A stretch of DNA of 48,101 bases from Beijerinckiaceae bacterium (GTDB taxonomy: Bacteria > Pseudomonadota > Alphaproteobacteria > Rhizobiales > Beijerinckiaceae): the NCBI GenBank assembly GCA_022702015.1, contig JAKONI010000118.1:1-48101 (forward strand), written 5' to 3'. Below the pieces are notes generated by a model. It was not told the origin of the DNA, did not search any database, and was given only the letters and a program-made list of their open reading frames with translations. Of this stretch, positions 1 through 7,537 are shown piece by piece. A program made the position numbers and the translations under genes. Numbering within the stretch: the first letter of the stretch is position 1; the number at the start of each line of letters is the position of its first letter.

Positions 1-238
1 CAGATGGCGACGATTGACGTAAACCAATTCGCTCTGGTCCAATGGACAGACTGGAAGCGGACCTTTCCTGACCTCGCCGTGTGTCGAGAGCGGTCCCTGC
101 AGCTATGTCCTCATCGATGCAACTGCCTTCCAGAAGCGGACCGTCAGGAAACCAGCCATTCCAGTCGCAGGCGACAGTAAGCCGAGTTGCCCACCAGCGG
201 ACCTTTCAGGGTCCTATTGAGAGTCGCGAACGGCTGAG
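1..238. repeat. Gene-free left edge with degenerate GCGGAC-type repeats
   Basis: I see no convincing gene here. The sequence AGCGGACC followed by TTTC or GTC occurs at about 55-66, 134-145 and 195-207. Each copy lies inside otherwise different sequence with CC/TT context before it and CAGG or CTG after it. Such short degenerate repeats usually mark old decayed DNA. Function unknown. Confidence 0.4.
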
Positions 239-295
239 ATGCGTCCGCATGTGCGCAGGTGCTGCCGAATGCCGCCAGCGCCCCATCTAGCCGCC

Positions 296-565
296 ATGTC
301 TCTTGTCACGCCTGCCATCGCCGCACGCCGGCTCAATGCCTTGCGGGCCTGTGCCGAGAACCCCAGAGGACTTCGCGCCGGCGCCTTCCCACGCACCATG
401 CCTGTCCTTGAGGCCGCCGGACTCGTCACTCGCCGGACCTATGGGAAATTGGGACGCAATTGGCTCTGGTTTCTGACGGATGCCGGCCAGGCGACTCTTG
501 CTGCGAGCGGATACACTCCCGACCCAGACTTGACACTGCGTTTCCGCGATACCTCCTCTCAGTAG
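296..565 (+). CDS. Small winged-helix-like hypothetical protein
   Basis: Encodes 89 residues starting at ATG 296. The middle reads like the recognition part of a small winged-helix domain: a helix rich in Ala/Arg/Leu, then LEAAGLVTRRTYGK, then a beta-wing-like stretch ending in LTDAGQ. The pattern 'leaaGLvtrr...wfLTdaGq' is typical of MarR/PadR-like wings. It has no partner gene on its strand, and partition pair 1 converges on it from the right. Function is not assigned. An upstream in-frame ATG at 239 exists but gives an Arg/Cys-rich extension that does not look like protein. Confidence 0.5.
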   Translation: MSLVTPAIAARRLNALRACAENPRGLRAGAFPRTMPVLEAAGLVTRRTYGKLGRNWLWFLTDAGQATLAASGYTPDPDLTLRFRDTSSQ

Positions 566-630
566 CCCTTGCTCGGCTTCGCTACTGCCGAGCGGCCCCC
601 TCATTGAGGCTCGCCCGGCTCACACTTACG

Positions 631-933
631 CTATGGCTTCCGCTTCGCCAGGATCTCATTCAGCGCTTCAGTCACAAGGGCTTCAATCGAGTTGCCGGCC
701 CGCCCGTGCTCAGTCACAAGCTCGCGCGAGAGGCCGCGCACCTTGGCGATCAGGTCCCGGTCTAACCAGACGGTGAATGCCTGCCGGTTCTCCCGGTGAT
801 CTCGCGATTTAGATGTAGGTTTAGGGAAATCTAAACCTTGAGGTTGAGATACATCTTTAGGTGTAGGTGTAGGGTCTAGGATCGGCTGCTCCCCGACGAC
901 AAAGGACGCTGACAGGCTCGGCCGCTTAGCCAT
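631..933 (-). CDS. Ribbon-helix-helix partner of ParA (ParB/ParG-like)
   Basis: Encodes 100 residues starting MAKRPSLSA. The start ATG overlaps the ParA stop by 8 bases (ATGGCTAA), which implies translational coupling. The N-terminal half is Pro/Lys/Ser-rich linker (about residues 15-45). The C-terminal half, FTVWLDRDLIAKVRGLSREL, resembles a ribbon-helix-helix strand plus helix, the DNA-binding fold of the small centromere-binding proteins that pair with short ParAs. In partition systems this protein binds the centromere and stimulates the ParA ATPase. The linker codons contain direct repeats also present upstream of parA (see repeat entries). The specific role is inferred from context and fold-like pattern. 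Confidence 0.65.
   Translation of the reverse strand: MAKRPSLSASFVVGEQPILDPTPTPKDVSQPQGLDFPKPTSKSRDHRENRQAFTVWLDRDLIAKVRGLSRELVTEHGRAGNSIEALVTEALNEILAKRKP
805..875 (-). repeat. TTTAGGTGTAGG direct repeats inside the partner gene
   Basis: Two copies of a T-rich repeat lie inside the linker part of the partition partner gene: ATTTAGATGTAGGTTTAGGG around 807-826 and CTTTAGGTGTAGGTGTAGGG at 855-874. The 14-mer CTTTAGGTGTAGGT at 855-868 is repeated exactly upstream of parA at 1715-1728. On the coding strand the repeats read as PTPTPKD and PKPTSKS. They are candidate binding sites for the partner protein. Confidence 0.55.
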
Positions 934-1603
934 TCGCGTTCTCCGTCCGCTTGCGCCGCACCTTGATCCCGACTTGCTTTGCCACCCAACGGAATAGGGC
1001 GTCGATCTCCTCAGCGCCTTTCCCGTCCGGCTCAATCTCTTGGATCGTGCTGCCGTCGATCATGCAGGTTTTGAAGCCCTTGCGGTGACAGATGTACGGG
1101 GCACCGTGCTCGCGGCCAGTGGGGATGCCTCGCGACACGAAGCCCGCCGCAGCTTCCTTCACGTCCTTTTTCGCGCCGCTCACATCGACGTCGGTGAAGA
1201 TGACGAAGTTCGGTTTGCCTAGGCCCTTCGCCATCGCGTGCGAGGTCGGCACCGCATCCATATCGGCAAGCGACGTGCGCGACGGGATCAGCACGAGGTC
1301 GGATAACTCGGCCGCCCGCTTGCCCATGATCTCGGCCTTGCCTGCCGTATCAATCAGGATCAGCTCTGCGCCCTGCTTCTCGAACTCCCGCAAGGTCGGT
1401 TCGAGGAAATCGGGCGTCGTCTCCGGTCTGACCGGCGGCCCGTCCGTCTGTCGGCGCGACGACCACATGCGAAGGGTCGCCTGCGGATCGGTATCGACCA
1501 CGGCGGTCAGGATCCCGGCCTGATGGGCGGCAACAGCCAGGTGCGCGGTCAACGTGGATTTTGTCGAGCCACCCTTCAGGCCCAAGATCGAAACTACCCG
1601 CAT
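926..1603 (-). CDS. parA: ParA-family partition ATPase (pair 1)
   Basis: Encodes 225 residues. The deviant Walker A motif KGGSTKST is at residues 10-17 (signature Lys followed by GG, then KST). The Walker A' region VVDTDPQATLRMW is near 35-47 and the Walker B-like LILIDTAGK near 80. This is the short ParA/VirC1-like class without an N-terminal HTH. Such ATPases segregate plasmids with a small DNA-binding partner, which here is the overlapping downstream gene. The start is supported by GGAGGTGAGCCG just upstream of the ATG. Upstream repeats suggest autoregulation. The assignment to ParA is firm; its replicon is not identifiable. Confidence 0.88.
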   Translation of the reverse strand: MRVVSILGLKGGSTKSTLTAHLAVAAHQAGILTAVVDTDPQATLRMWSSRRQTDGPPVRPETTPDFLEPTLREFEKQGAELILIDTAGKAEIMGKRAAELSDLVLIPSRTSLADMDAVPTSHAMAKGLGKPNFVIFTDVDVSGAKKDVKEAAAGFVSRGIPTGREHGAPYICHRKGFKTCMIDGSTIQEIEPDGKGAEEIDALFRWVAKQVGIKVRRKRTENANG

Positions 1604-1740
1604 CGGCTCACCTCCGGCCCGTTACCTAAACCGTATAGGGGCTAGGTCAAAAGATACCGTTTAGCTTGACGTCAACGTTTCTCTTTAGGTGTGTTGTTTA
1701 GGTTGACAGAATAGCTTTAGGTGTAGGTTTACAGTTTACC
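1604..1740 (-). promoter_or_regulatory. Upstream region of parA pair 1 with iteron-like repeats
   Basis: The region is AT-richer than its surroundings and carries CTTTAGGTGT at 1683-1692 and 1715-1724, with further TTTAGG-type half-sites at 1697-1702 and, inverted, at 1624-1631. A 10-bp palindrome TTGACGTCAA lies at 1666-1675. This is the expected place for a promoter/operator or centromere of a ParA operon. No single -35/-10 pair is convincing. From 1741 to 1909 I see nothing further apart from the ribosome-binding site of the next gene. Confidence 0.5.
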
Positions 1741-1909
1741 TAACTTGGCAATCCGCCTCGTCCAGTGTAACTTGCGATAAAGCGCATTCTCGAAAGTTAC
1801 GCGCTGGCGGGATCGCAGGCGCCGTGAGGTTTTGAAGCCGAGGCTCTATCACGCCTGGGTCGTGCAGCGGATTTCGGTCCAACTTGGTCTGACACTCAAG
1901 CGAGGGGTG

Positions 1910-2392
1910 ATGTCGAAGGGATTGGGGGCCGCACAACGTCTCGTGCTGACGGCTCTCGCCTCGCTTGAGGCGGAGCATGGCAAGGATGGCCTGTTCTACG
2001 TCTGGGCTATCGTGGAGCGGGCCTATGCCATGTCGCAGCCGATGCAGGATCGCGAGCGTGCGGCAGCCACTGCCTATGCTGAGATGACAGCGGGCATCCG
2101 CGACCGTGCCGAGCAGGGGGACGACAACGCCGCGCTTTTTCTTGACCTGACACACAGCCTGCGGCGTTCGAGGCCGAGCCCCCGCAAGCGTCGCACAACG
2201 CCGTTCTGGCTCACCGAGACGCGCTTCAATCCTTCGCGGGTGCTGGCGACCTTGGAGCGGCGCGGTCTCGTTTCCCGGAGAGCCATACAAGGTGGCGGAT
2301 CGGCCGGGCTGACGGAGGAGGGGCGCGATTTGTCCGCGTTGCTAAGTGTCGGAACAAGTTGGCGACCGCAGGCCGAGATCGCTCATGCCTGA
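1910..2392 (+). CDS. Integrase-operon first gene, conserved hypothetical, copy 1
   Basis: Encodes 160 residues beginning [16 protein letters not shown] lies just upstream and an in-frame earlier start is not needed. It is a clear paralogue of the protein at 4599-5060: both have SxGLGxxQR at the start, EAEHG/EAEQG near residue 20, a basic middle ([12 protein letters not shown] versus KRLTPPRRRN) and the motif (F/I)NP(S/A)R(V/I)(L/F)A(T/A)LE(R/K)RG(L/I)V, which looks like a winged-helix recognition segment. The stop overlaps the integrase start by 8 bases. It is probably a DNA-binding accessory protein of the recombinase cassette, but function is inferred only from position. Confidence 0.65.
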   Translation: MSKGLGAAQRLVLTALASLEAEHGKDGLFYVWAIVERAYAMSQPMQDRERAAATAYAEMTAGIRDRAEQGDDNAALFLDLTHSLRRSRPSPRKRRTTPFWLTETRFNPSRVLATLERRGLVSRRAIQGGGSAGLTEEGRDLSALLSVGTSWRPQAEIAHA

Positions 2393-3392
2393 CACACCGA
2401 CGCATTCCGTCGAGGTTTTCGCCGGATCGGGCAAGAACCTTCCAACCGAGACGGCCGCGATAGTTCGCGCCTATCAGCGCGCCAGCAAGGCCGACGCGAC
2501 GGTGCGGGCCTACACGGCCGACGCCAAGGCGTTCGAGGCGTGGTGCCTTCAGTATGGCTTCAGACCGTTGCCGGCGAGCCCGGAGGCCGTTGCGGGCTTC
2601 CTCGTGGTCGAGGCCGAGGCAGGCCTTTCGTCGTCCACTATTGGGCGTCGGCTGTCAGCAATCAGCTACGCGCACAAGCTCATGAAGGCGCCGGACCCGA
2701 CTGGTGACGAGGAAGTCCGCGCCGTTATGAAGGGGATCCGGCGGCGGGTCGGCATTGCTCCCAAGCAAAAGGCCGCCGCGACTGCCGACATCCTCACCGC
2801 CCTGCTGATGCGGACGCCTGACACGCTGACCGGTAAGCGGGATCGCGCCTTACTTGCCTTGGGGTTCGCGGGTGCCTTCCGGCGTTCCGAGCTTGTCGCT
2901 CTCAACGTCGAGGATCTGCGCGAGGACCCCGAGGGCCTGCGGGTCATGATCCGGCGCGGCAAGACCGATCAGGAAGGCAAGGGGGTTGAGAAGCCCGTGC
3001 CGCATGGTCGGTTCATCCGCCCGGTCGCCTTGATCCGCGAATGGCTGGACGCGGCAGGGATCACGGAGGGGCCGGTGTTCCGGCCGGTGTCGCGGTCGGG
3101 GAAAGTGCGGGAAGCCAAAGGGGTTTCGGCCCAAGTTGGGCCAAAACCTCCCCGCCTAACCACCCAATCCGTCGCGGACATTCTAAAGCGCTACTGCACG
3201 GCTGCCGGTCTCGACGCCTCGATGTTCGGGGCTCACTCGCTGCGTGCCGGTTTCGTGACGACCGCTGCCGAGCGAGGCGCGGACCTCGCCAAGATCATGG
3301 AAGTGTCGGGGCACAGAGATCCAAAAACCGTCATGACCTACATCCGCAATGCGGATGCCTTCAAGCGACATGCGGGGAGCGGCTTCCTATGA
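2385..3392 (+). CDS. Tyrosine recombinase / integrase
   Basis: Encodes 335 residues starting at ATG 2385 inside the end of the preceding gene (ATGCCTGA overlap). The N-terminal SAM-like core-binding domain spans about 20-115 ([19 protein letters not shown]). The catalytic domain follows, with Arg I in [11 protein letters not shown], the HSLR box (His-x-x-Arg), the GHRD histidine and the nucleophile Tyr in MTYIRNA near the C-terminus, so all catalytic residues are visible. This family integrates or excises mobile DNA. It sits in a tightly overlapped operon of three or four genes (1910-4337). No att sites could be identified from one window. Confidence 0.9.
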   Translation: MPDTPTHSVEVFAGSGKNLPTETAAIVRAYQRASKADATVRAYTADAKAFEAWCLQYGFRPLPASPEAVAGFLVVEAEAGLSSSTIGRRLSAISYAHKLMKAPDPTGDEEVRAVMKGIRRRVGIAPKQKAAATADILTALLMRTPDTLTGKRDRALLALGFAGAFRRSELVALNVEDLREDPEGLRVMIRRGKTDQEGKGVEKPVPHGRFIRPVALIREWLDAAGITEGPVFRPVSRSGKVREAKGVSAQVGPKPPRLTTQSVADILKRYCTAAGLDASMFGAHSLRAGFVTTAAERGADLAKIMEVSGHRDPKTVMTYIRNADAFKRHAGSGFL

Positions 3393-4222
3393 GCAAGCGC
3401 CAGCCGAAGGCCGAGGCCACCGTCCCAGCGCCAGTGCCCTCGAAGCGGGATCCGACGCCTCGCGAGGCCGCTGCGATAGCGAAGGCCACCGCCTATTGCC
3501 GATCCCGCGCGGAAGCGCCGACCTATCAGGTCAAGGGTGTCGAGGGCCGGACGATGAGCGTCGAATGCCCCCACAACGAACTCGTTGGGTTCACGGTGCA
3601 GCAGAACGCAACGTTCGGGACTGCCTCGACTGACTTCGCCTCACAGACCGCCGCCGAGGCGTTCGACATCGTTCGGTCTCGGGGCCAGCCGTTGCCGACC
3701 CAAGATCAGATGAACGCCGCCGCTGCGGCGGTGGCCGGGATCGAGCCACAGAACGAAGCCGAAGCCATGCTCGCCGTTCAGATGGTCGGCACCCACTCCG
3801 TCGCGATGGACATGCTGTCGAGGGCCAAGCAAGCGGCCAACCCCGATCAGCTCGAACGCTTCGGTACCCTCGCGACGAAGCTGCTGCGGACCTACACGAC
3901 ACAGCTTGAGGCGTTGGCGAAGGTCCGGCGCGGCGGGGCGCAAAAGGTCATCGTTGAGCACGTCCACGTCCATGCCGGCGGTCAGGCCATCGTCGGCAAC
4001 GTCACCGGAGGACAGGGAGGGGCCCCGAGGGGGCAGATCGATAATGGACAGCAAGCCCATGCACACGCCCTCACTGGACCGGCAGCCCTCGCCTTTCAGG
4101 CTGACCCCTCGATGCTGTGCGAAGACGCGGGCCGGGACGCCCTGCCTGTCGCCAGCGGTGAAGGGGAAGGCCCGATGCCGGATGCACGGCGGGGCCAAGG
4201 GAAGCGGAGCCCCAAGGGGTGA
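3389..4222 (+). CDS. Conserved hypothetical of the integrase/phage cassette
   Basis: Encodes 277 residues. The ATG at 3389 overlaps the integrase stop (ATGA). Recognisable parts are a cysteine-containing central domain ([21 protein letters not shown]), an Ala-rich helical region, and a conserved block from about residue 130 ([18 protein letters not shown] through [16 protein letters not shown]). That His-rich block with GGQAIVGNV is a hallmark of a rhizobial/phage hypothetical family encoded just upstream of small HGG-motif proteins, as here. Its last 60 residues are read in a different frame from the next gene, which starts at 4044. Function unknown. Confidence 0.75.
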   Translation: MSKRQPKAEATVPAPVPSKRDPTPREAAAIAKATAYCRSRAEAPTYQVKGVEGRTMSVECPHNELVGFTVQQNATFGTASTDFASQTAAEAFDIVRSRGQPLPTQDQMNAAAAAVAGIEPQNEAEAMLAVQMVGTHSVAMDMLSRAKQAANPDQLERFGTLATKLLRTYTTQLEALAKVRRGGAQKVIVEHVHVHAGGQAIVGNVTGGQGGAPRGQIDNGQQAHAHALTGPAALAFQADPSMLCEDAGRDALPVASGEGEGPMPDARRGQGKRSPKG

Positions 4223-4337
4223 GCGGAACGGCGCCTACCGGAACGGAATGCGCACGGCCGAGATGATCGAGATGCGCCGCGAGGCGAATGACATCATGCG
4301 GTGGTCGAGGGCCATGCTCCGGGCCGGCATCGGATAG
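4044..4337 (+). CDS. HGG-motif small protein overlapping the previous gene
   Basis: Encodes 97 residues. It contains [27 protein letters not shown], shown by the residues C-x3-R-x-G-x-PC, then RCRMHGG and [14 protein letters not shown]. This is a well-known small phage/mobile-element family (cysteines plus a HGG-GAPxGNxNA-type motif). It starts 179 bases inside the upstream gene in another frame. The start is chosen because the family begins shortly before the cysteine block and ATAATGGACAGC gives a plausible ATG. Its TAG stop at 4335 directly abuts a degenerate repeat that stays open in the same frame. Confidence 0.75.
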   Translation: MDSKPMHTPSLDRQPSPFRLTPRCCAKTRAGTPCLSPAVKGKARCRMHGGAKGSGAPRGERNGAYRNGMRTAEMIEMRREANDIMRWSRAMLRAGIG

Positions 4338-4404
4338 TTTCGTAACCAATACGCGCGGGCGCGCGAGGCCAGCGGCATTACTAAAATAGTGATGTTTAGT
4401 GATG
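4338..4404 (+). repeat. Hairpin-tailed repeat, copy 1
   Basis: The GC-rich core starts TTTCGTAACCAATACGCGCG at 4338 and translates FRNQYARAREA. A hairpin follows: CATTACTA 4376-4383, a 13-nt loop AAATAGTGATGTT, and TAGTGATG 4397-4404 (8 pairs, one G-U). It is the outlying member of the family at 5485-5940 and sits immediately after the stop of the HGG gene. From 4405 to 4553 nothing else is visible. Confidence 0.55.
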
Positions 4405-4598
4405 GGCTCGGTCCATTTGGCCCCGGATCCGATGAACGGAAATGAACGGTTTTGGACGCGGATTGATGATCTGTCGCGGCGCCGCGACAACCGTCATTCC
4501 AGATTACCCAAGCGACGCAACGCCTTACATCTGAGGCGCCATCATACACTTAGACGGGTACCGCCATAAGTCGAGGTCTCGGAAAGCAACAGCGGAAG

Positions 4599-5060
4599 GT
4601 GGTCAAAGCCCTGCGCCGGGTCGAGGCCGAGCAAGGGGCGGGATGGGTCTCGCCGGGTGATGTCTTGGTTGAGTTGGAGCGGCCGACCGGCGATCCGCGC
4701 CTCGACGCGATGAAGCTGACCCTCATGCTCATCAATGCGACCAACCGGGCGGCGCAAGGCGATCCGCACGCGGCGGCATTGGTCGAGGATCTTGAGCGGC
4801 AGGGGGCCTCTCGCTCATGGAAGTCGAATGCGTTCAGCCCGCCTAAGCCGATGGGCAAGCGGCTCACCCCACCCCGGCGGCGCAACTGCGAGCGGATCAA
4901 TCCCGCCAGGATCTTTGCGGCATTGGAGAAGCGGGGGATCGTTGAACGCCTGCCGGGGATCGGCCCCGCATCGAGGCTGCGGCTTGCCCTGCCGTCCGAA
5001 TTGGACAGCCCGGACATCGAAGGAGCGTTGTTGTACAGCAATTTCACTCAAAAGCGTTGA
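4599..5060 (+). CDS. Integrase-operon first gene, copy 2 (start codon apparently lost)
   Basis: Encodes 153 residues from GTG 4599. It is a paralogue of the 1910-2392 protein. The similarity continues upstream of the GTG: codons from 4566 read I-S-R-G-L-G-K-Q-Q-R, matching [10 protein letters not shown] in copy 1, but the first codon is ATA instead of ATG. Either ATA is used, the GTG is used, or the gene is decaying. Shared features are EAEQG, the basic PPRRRN patch and INPARIFAALEKRGIV. No integrase follows this copy. It is followed by a small XRE-like gene. The paralogy is seen directly; the functional state is uncertain. Confidence 0.55.
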   Translation: MVKALRRVEAEQGAGWVSPGDVLVELERPTGDPRLDAMKLTLMLINATNRAAQGDPHAAALVEDLERQGASRSWKSNAFSPPKPMGKRLTPPRRRNCERINPARIFAALEKRGIVERLPGIGPASRLRLALPSELDSPDIEGALLYSNFTQKR

Positions 5061-5128
5061 GGAGGCGCGTTCATTCAATATCACGAATTTGTGATCGGAA
5101 CGGACCATATTGCGATGTTTTGTCAATC

Positions 5129-5365
5129 ATGGACCATTCGCAGCCCCCTTCGGCCGCGTCTTATGACCGGCTTCGTGAAATCGCTGACGCCCTGCGTGTC
5201 CCGATTTCTGTACTTTTTGAAATGTCACCCGGCGAGATAGCCGATACCTCGGAACTGATGTGGTTCTGGGCGGCCATTACTGATGCGCAAGGCCGGCGTC
5301 GCGTCCTCAATCTCGCCCGTTTAGAAGCGACTCGGTGCGGCTACCGCGAAGCTGAGCAAACGTAA
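5129..5365 (+). CDS. Small XRE-type HTH fragment protein
   Basis: Encodes 78 residues starting MDHSQPPSA. The stretch YDRLREIADALRVPISVLFE is typical of the last helices of a XRE/Cro HTH (helix, 'iAdaL.vpi..Lf'). The first HTH helices are missing, so this may be an N-terminally shortened repressor or a small standalone protein. The rest (SELMWFWAAITDAQGRRRVLNLARLEA) looks like the alpha-helical tail of short phage repressors. An AT-rich stretch at 5090-5128 precedes it and may hold the promoter. Confidence 0.55.
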   Translation: MDHSQPPSAASYDRLREIADALRVPISVLFEMSPGEIADTSELMWFWAAITDAQGRRRVLNLARLEATRCGYREAEQT

Positions 5366-5484
5366 CGCGCGGCACCGGCACCGGCTGCCGGGGGGCGGCA
5401 CGTCCTGCCGGTACCACATGACGTCACTTACTGCATAAGACGGCTAAAAAGGCTGGTTCGTCCATCGCTCACCGACAGTCGGCC

Positions 5485-5940
5485 ATCGAGTTTCGGGACC
5501 AGTACGCGCGCGAGGCCAGTTTTAATAACGGCGAAAAACCAATGGCGGCCTTATGCCGGATGAATTTTCGGAAGCCGTAACGCGCGGGCGGGCGAGGCTC
5601 CGGCTTTGAAAAAATATCATCGGATATCAAAGACGCTTCCGAGTTTCGGCAGCAATACGCCCGCGCGCGCGAGGCGTCTGGCGTGGCTAAAGTAGTAAGG
5701 AGTAGCCACACCTCGGCAGGGGTTTCGCCAGCGATACGCGCCTGCGCGAGGGCGCCGATTTGCTAAAGTAGTGGAAAGTAGCAAATGCGCGGGCGGGTTT
5801 TCGGAGCAGTACGCGCGCGACGCGCGAGGCTCGGAGATCACAGCGGCATGGCATCTACTTTAGACCAAGATAGAGGGCGCGCCTAGCCTTGGGTAATTTT
5901 TGGTAGCCGCTACGCGAGGCATGAAGAGTTTTCGGAGGCA
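5485..5940. repeat. Cluster of degenerate repeats with hairpin tails
   Basis: Copies of a core TTTCGGnAnCAnTACGCGCG start at about 5491, 5566, 5644, 5723 and 5799, with weaker traces at 5898 and 5929. Translated, the better ones read EFRDQYAREAS, EFRQQYARAREAS and FRQRYAPARG. Two copies carry a following hairpin with a 13-nt loop: GTGGCTA 5683-5689 / TAGCCAC 5703-5709 and ATTTGCTA 5758-5765 / TAGCAAAT 5779-5786. The copy at 5566 is followed by CTTTG 5604-5608 / CAAAG 5628-5632 enclosing ATATC/GATAT. No gene is credible between 5366 and 6065. The first 100 bases (5366-5465) are GC-rich and show nothing I can name. Confidence 0.6.
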
Positions 5941-5950
5941 GTCATAGGGC

Positions 5951-5977
5951 GATGGGGTAACGTTTCGTTATGCCATC
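5951..5977. repeat. Lone 27-bp palindrome matching an in-gene iteron unit
   Basis: The sequence from GATGGGGTAACG to GTTATGCCATC is an imperfect palindrome. It differs at one position from 45880-45906, the second 33-bp unit inside the initiator-like gene at 45729-46619. It lies between the hairpin-repeat cluster and a convergent HTH gene, outside any coding sequence. It is a candidate extra binding site for the 45729-46619 protein. Confidence 0.6.
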
Positions 5978-6065
5978 CACGATGCCCCTAGGATCGCCAG
6001 AATTGGCCGGTGGCGGCCATTCTCGTTTTTTGGCTACCGGACTGCGGTTTTGCCGGCGATCAATC

Positions 6066-6620
6066 TCACGGATTGCCCTGGACTGAGGAAACGGCATTCA
6101 TCCGGTCCCGTCTGACGGCAGACACCGTTGACGTCGACACCTTCACCCGCTTGGCGATCTCCCGATCCGATAGGCCTTCGGTCAACAACGCTTCGACGGC
6201 GGCTCGGCGATCCGCGACCGGGCGGTGCGTGGGCTCATCCGTCCGCAACGAGGGGCGAGCGGCCGACCTAGCGTCCGGCTTTCGGGCCTGTCCATTTTGG
6301 ACACTCAGCCGGCGACGCGGAGCAGGGGACGGAGCGGGCGCGGTCTCGTCCGCGATATGCTCAGGCTCAGCCTCGGGGGTAGGCGGCGCAGGATCCGGGC
6401 TCGCCTCGCATTGGATCGCATCAGGGGCAGGGGCAGCGCGGTACTCGTCCCACCGGGCCTGCATCATCCAATGGCGACGCTCGCCGGTTGAGCACCCCGG
6501 CGTCCCGCAGGTGCTATTCCCGTCATCACGATAGCCAGCGCCGCACTCCTCGCACCGGAGGGGGCACCGGCACCCGCGCCAGATCGCATGGCATTGCGTA
6601 CATCCGCCGAGGTAGCGCAT
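6066..6620 (-). CDS. Cysteine-rich zinc-ribbon protein with C-terminal HTH
   Basis: Encodes 184 residues from ATG 6620, six bases after the previous stop. The N-terminus has a dense Cys pattern: CTQC, then RCPLRCEECG, then CGTPGC, about residues 8-45, suggesting one or two zinc ribbons. The middle is Pro/Ala/Glu-rich and probably disordered. The C-terminus, VEALLTEGLSDREIAKRVKV followed by STSTVSAVRRDR, is a clear helix-turn-helix. It is probably a small DNA-binding accessory protein. It forms an operon with 6626-6823. The family is not named. Confidence 0.65.
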   Translation of the reverse strand: MRYLGGCTQCHAIWRGCRCPLRCEECGAGYRDDGNSTCGTPGCSTGERRHWMMQARWDEYRAAPAPDAIQCEASPDPAPPTPEAEPEHIADETAPAPSPAPRRRLSVQNGQARKPDARSAARPSLRTDEPTHRPVADRRAAVEALLTEGLSDREIAKRVKVSTSTVSAVRRDRMNAVSSVQGNP

Positions 6621-6625
6621 CGGCC

Positions 6626-6823
6626 CTATTCCTCCGGCTCGGCGGGAGGCGTCAGGAACGTGGCCTTCAGGCCTCCCGCGAGGCCTTGGAGTGCGGCGAC
6701 GGCGGCTTGCTGCCGAAGCTCGCCAGCATCGTCTCGGACCTCGATGGTGACGGCGGCGGTCATAGCCATTTGCCGGGCGGTCTCGATGCCGGCGACAAAG
6801 GCGGCTTGCTCGCGTGGAGTCAT
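6626..6823 (-). CDS. Small helical hypothetical protein
   Basis: Encodes 65 residues starting MTPREQAAFVAGIETARQMA. It is predicted to be almost all helix (Ala, Gln and Arg rich). Its stop is 5 bases before the start of the zinc-ribbon gene, so the two are likely co-transcribed. AAGGATCAGGC lies upstream of the start. No recognised domain. Confidence 0.5.
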   Translation of the reverse strand: MTPREQAAFVAGIETARQMAMTAAVTIEVRDDAGELRQQAAVAALQGLAGGLKATFLTPPAEPEE

Positions 6824-7066
6824 GCCTGATCCTTCCTGATGGTACCCACGGTGGAGCGAGAGACACCGGGCCGGCGGGCGTATCCATGTCTAGGCATCAG
6901 CGCGGGGACGGCCGCAGCCATGATCACGATCATGCGGGGTTGCCGCCAAACACCCGCCCCTCGGAATGGATCATGCGTCGCAATAATGTTGCAAGCGACG
7001 GCGCTCATGCCGCGCAAAGCGTTGATCCGGCGGGGAACGTGCGCCGAAGGAGTTCGTACAGGATCG

Positions 7067-7417
7067 ATGCCGCGTGCCCTGGAGACGACCGGACTGCCTA
7101 TCGTGCTGGCCATGGCTTTGTGGCCCTGGATTGATGCCATCGAAGCGGCGGGGGGCGCTGCTGCTGAGGCCCCGCGCCTAGCGGCCGAGAGAGCCACGCG
7201 GGATCTCAGGCGTCTGATCGTTGTGACGGCTCCCCTAGAGACCATGCTGGAGGACGCGCTGCGGGCTTCGTGCAACTTGGCCGACGACGTGGCCTTGCCG
7301 GCCTCGAACGTAGCGTATGGCCGGATGGAAGCGCTGCTGGCCCTGAACGACCTCATCGCGTGGCTGCGGCGGGCCAAGCCAAGCGAGTGGGCTGAGGTAT
7401 CTGGTATCAGTTGGTAG
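7067..7417 (+). CDS. Hypothetical helical protein
   Basis: Encodes 116 residues from ATG 7067, with AAGGAG about 15 bases upstream. It contains a hydrophobic stretch GLPIVLAMALWPWIDAIEAA followed by a long Ala/Arg/Leu helical region and ends with LIAWLRRAKPSEWAEVS. The frame is open upstream to 6839, but that part looks less like protein. An antisense open frame of similar length exists; this strand was chosen for more normal amino-acid composition. Function unknown. Confidence 0.4.
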   Translation: MPRALETTGLPIVLAMALWPWIDAIEAAGGAAAEAPRLAAERATRDLRRLIVVTAPLETMLEDALRASCNLADDVALPASNVAYGRMEALLALNDLIAWLRRAKPSEWAEVSGISW

Positions 7418-7537
7418 GCACTGACGCAGCATCTCCGATCCCGGCCTAAGCCATCGATGGGGCGGCACAGCCGATCATCATGGAGGCCCGGACCTTGCCC
7501 GAGATCGCAGCGTTGCTCTGGTTTTAGGAGAGCACTG

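Noticed and set aside
1736..2290. 184-codon minus-strand frame opposite the first integrase-operon gene
   Set aside because: The plus frame has a paralogue at 4599-5060 with conserved motifs, which the antisense frame lacks.
2385..4404. Integrase attachment site at the edges of the 1910-4404 cassette
   Set aside because: No tRNA gene and no direct repeat flanking the cassette could be identified; the flanking repeats belong to the hairpin-tailed family.
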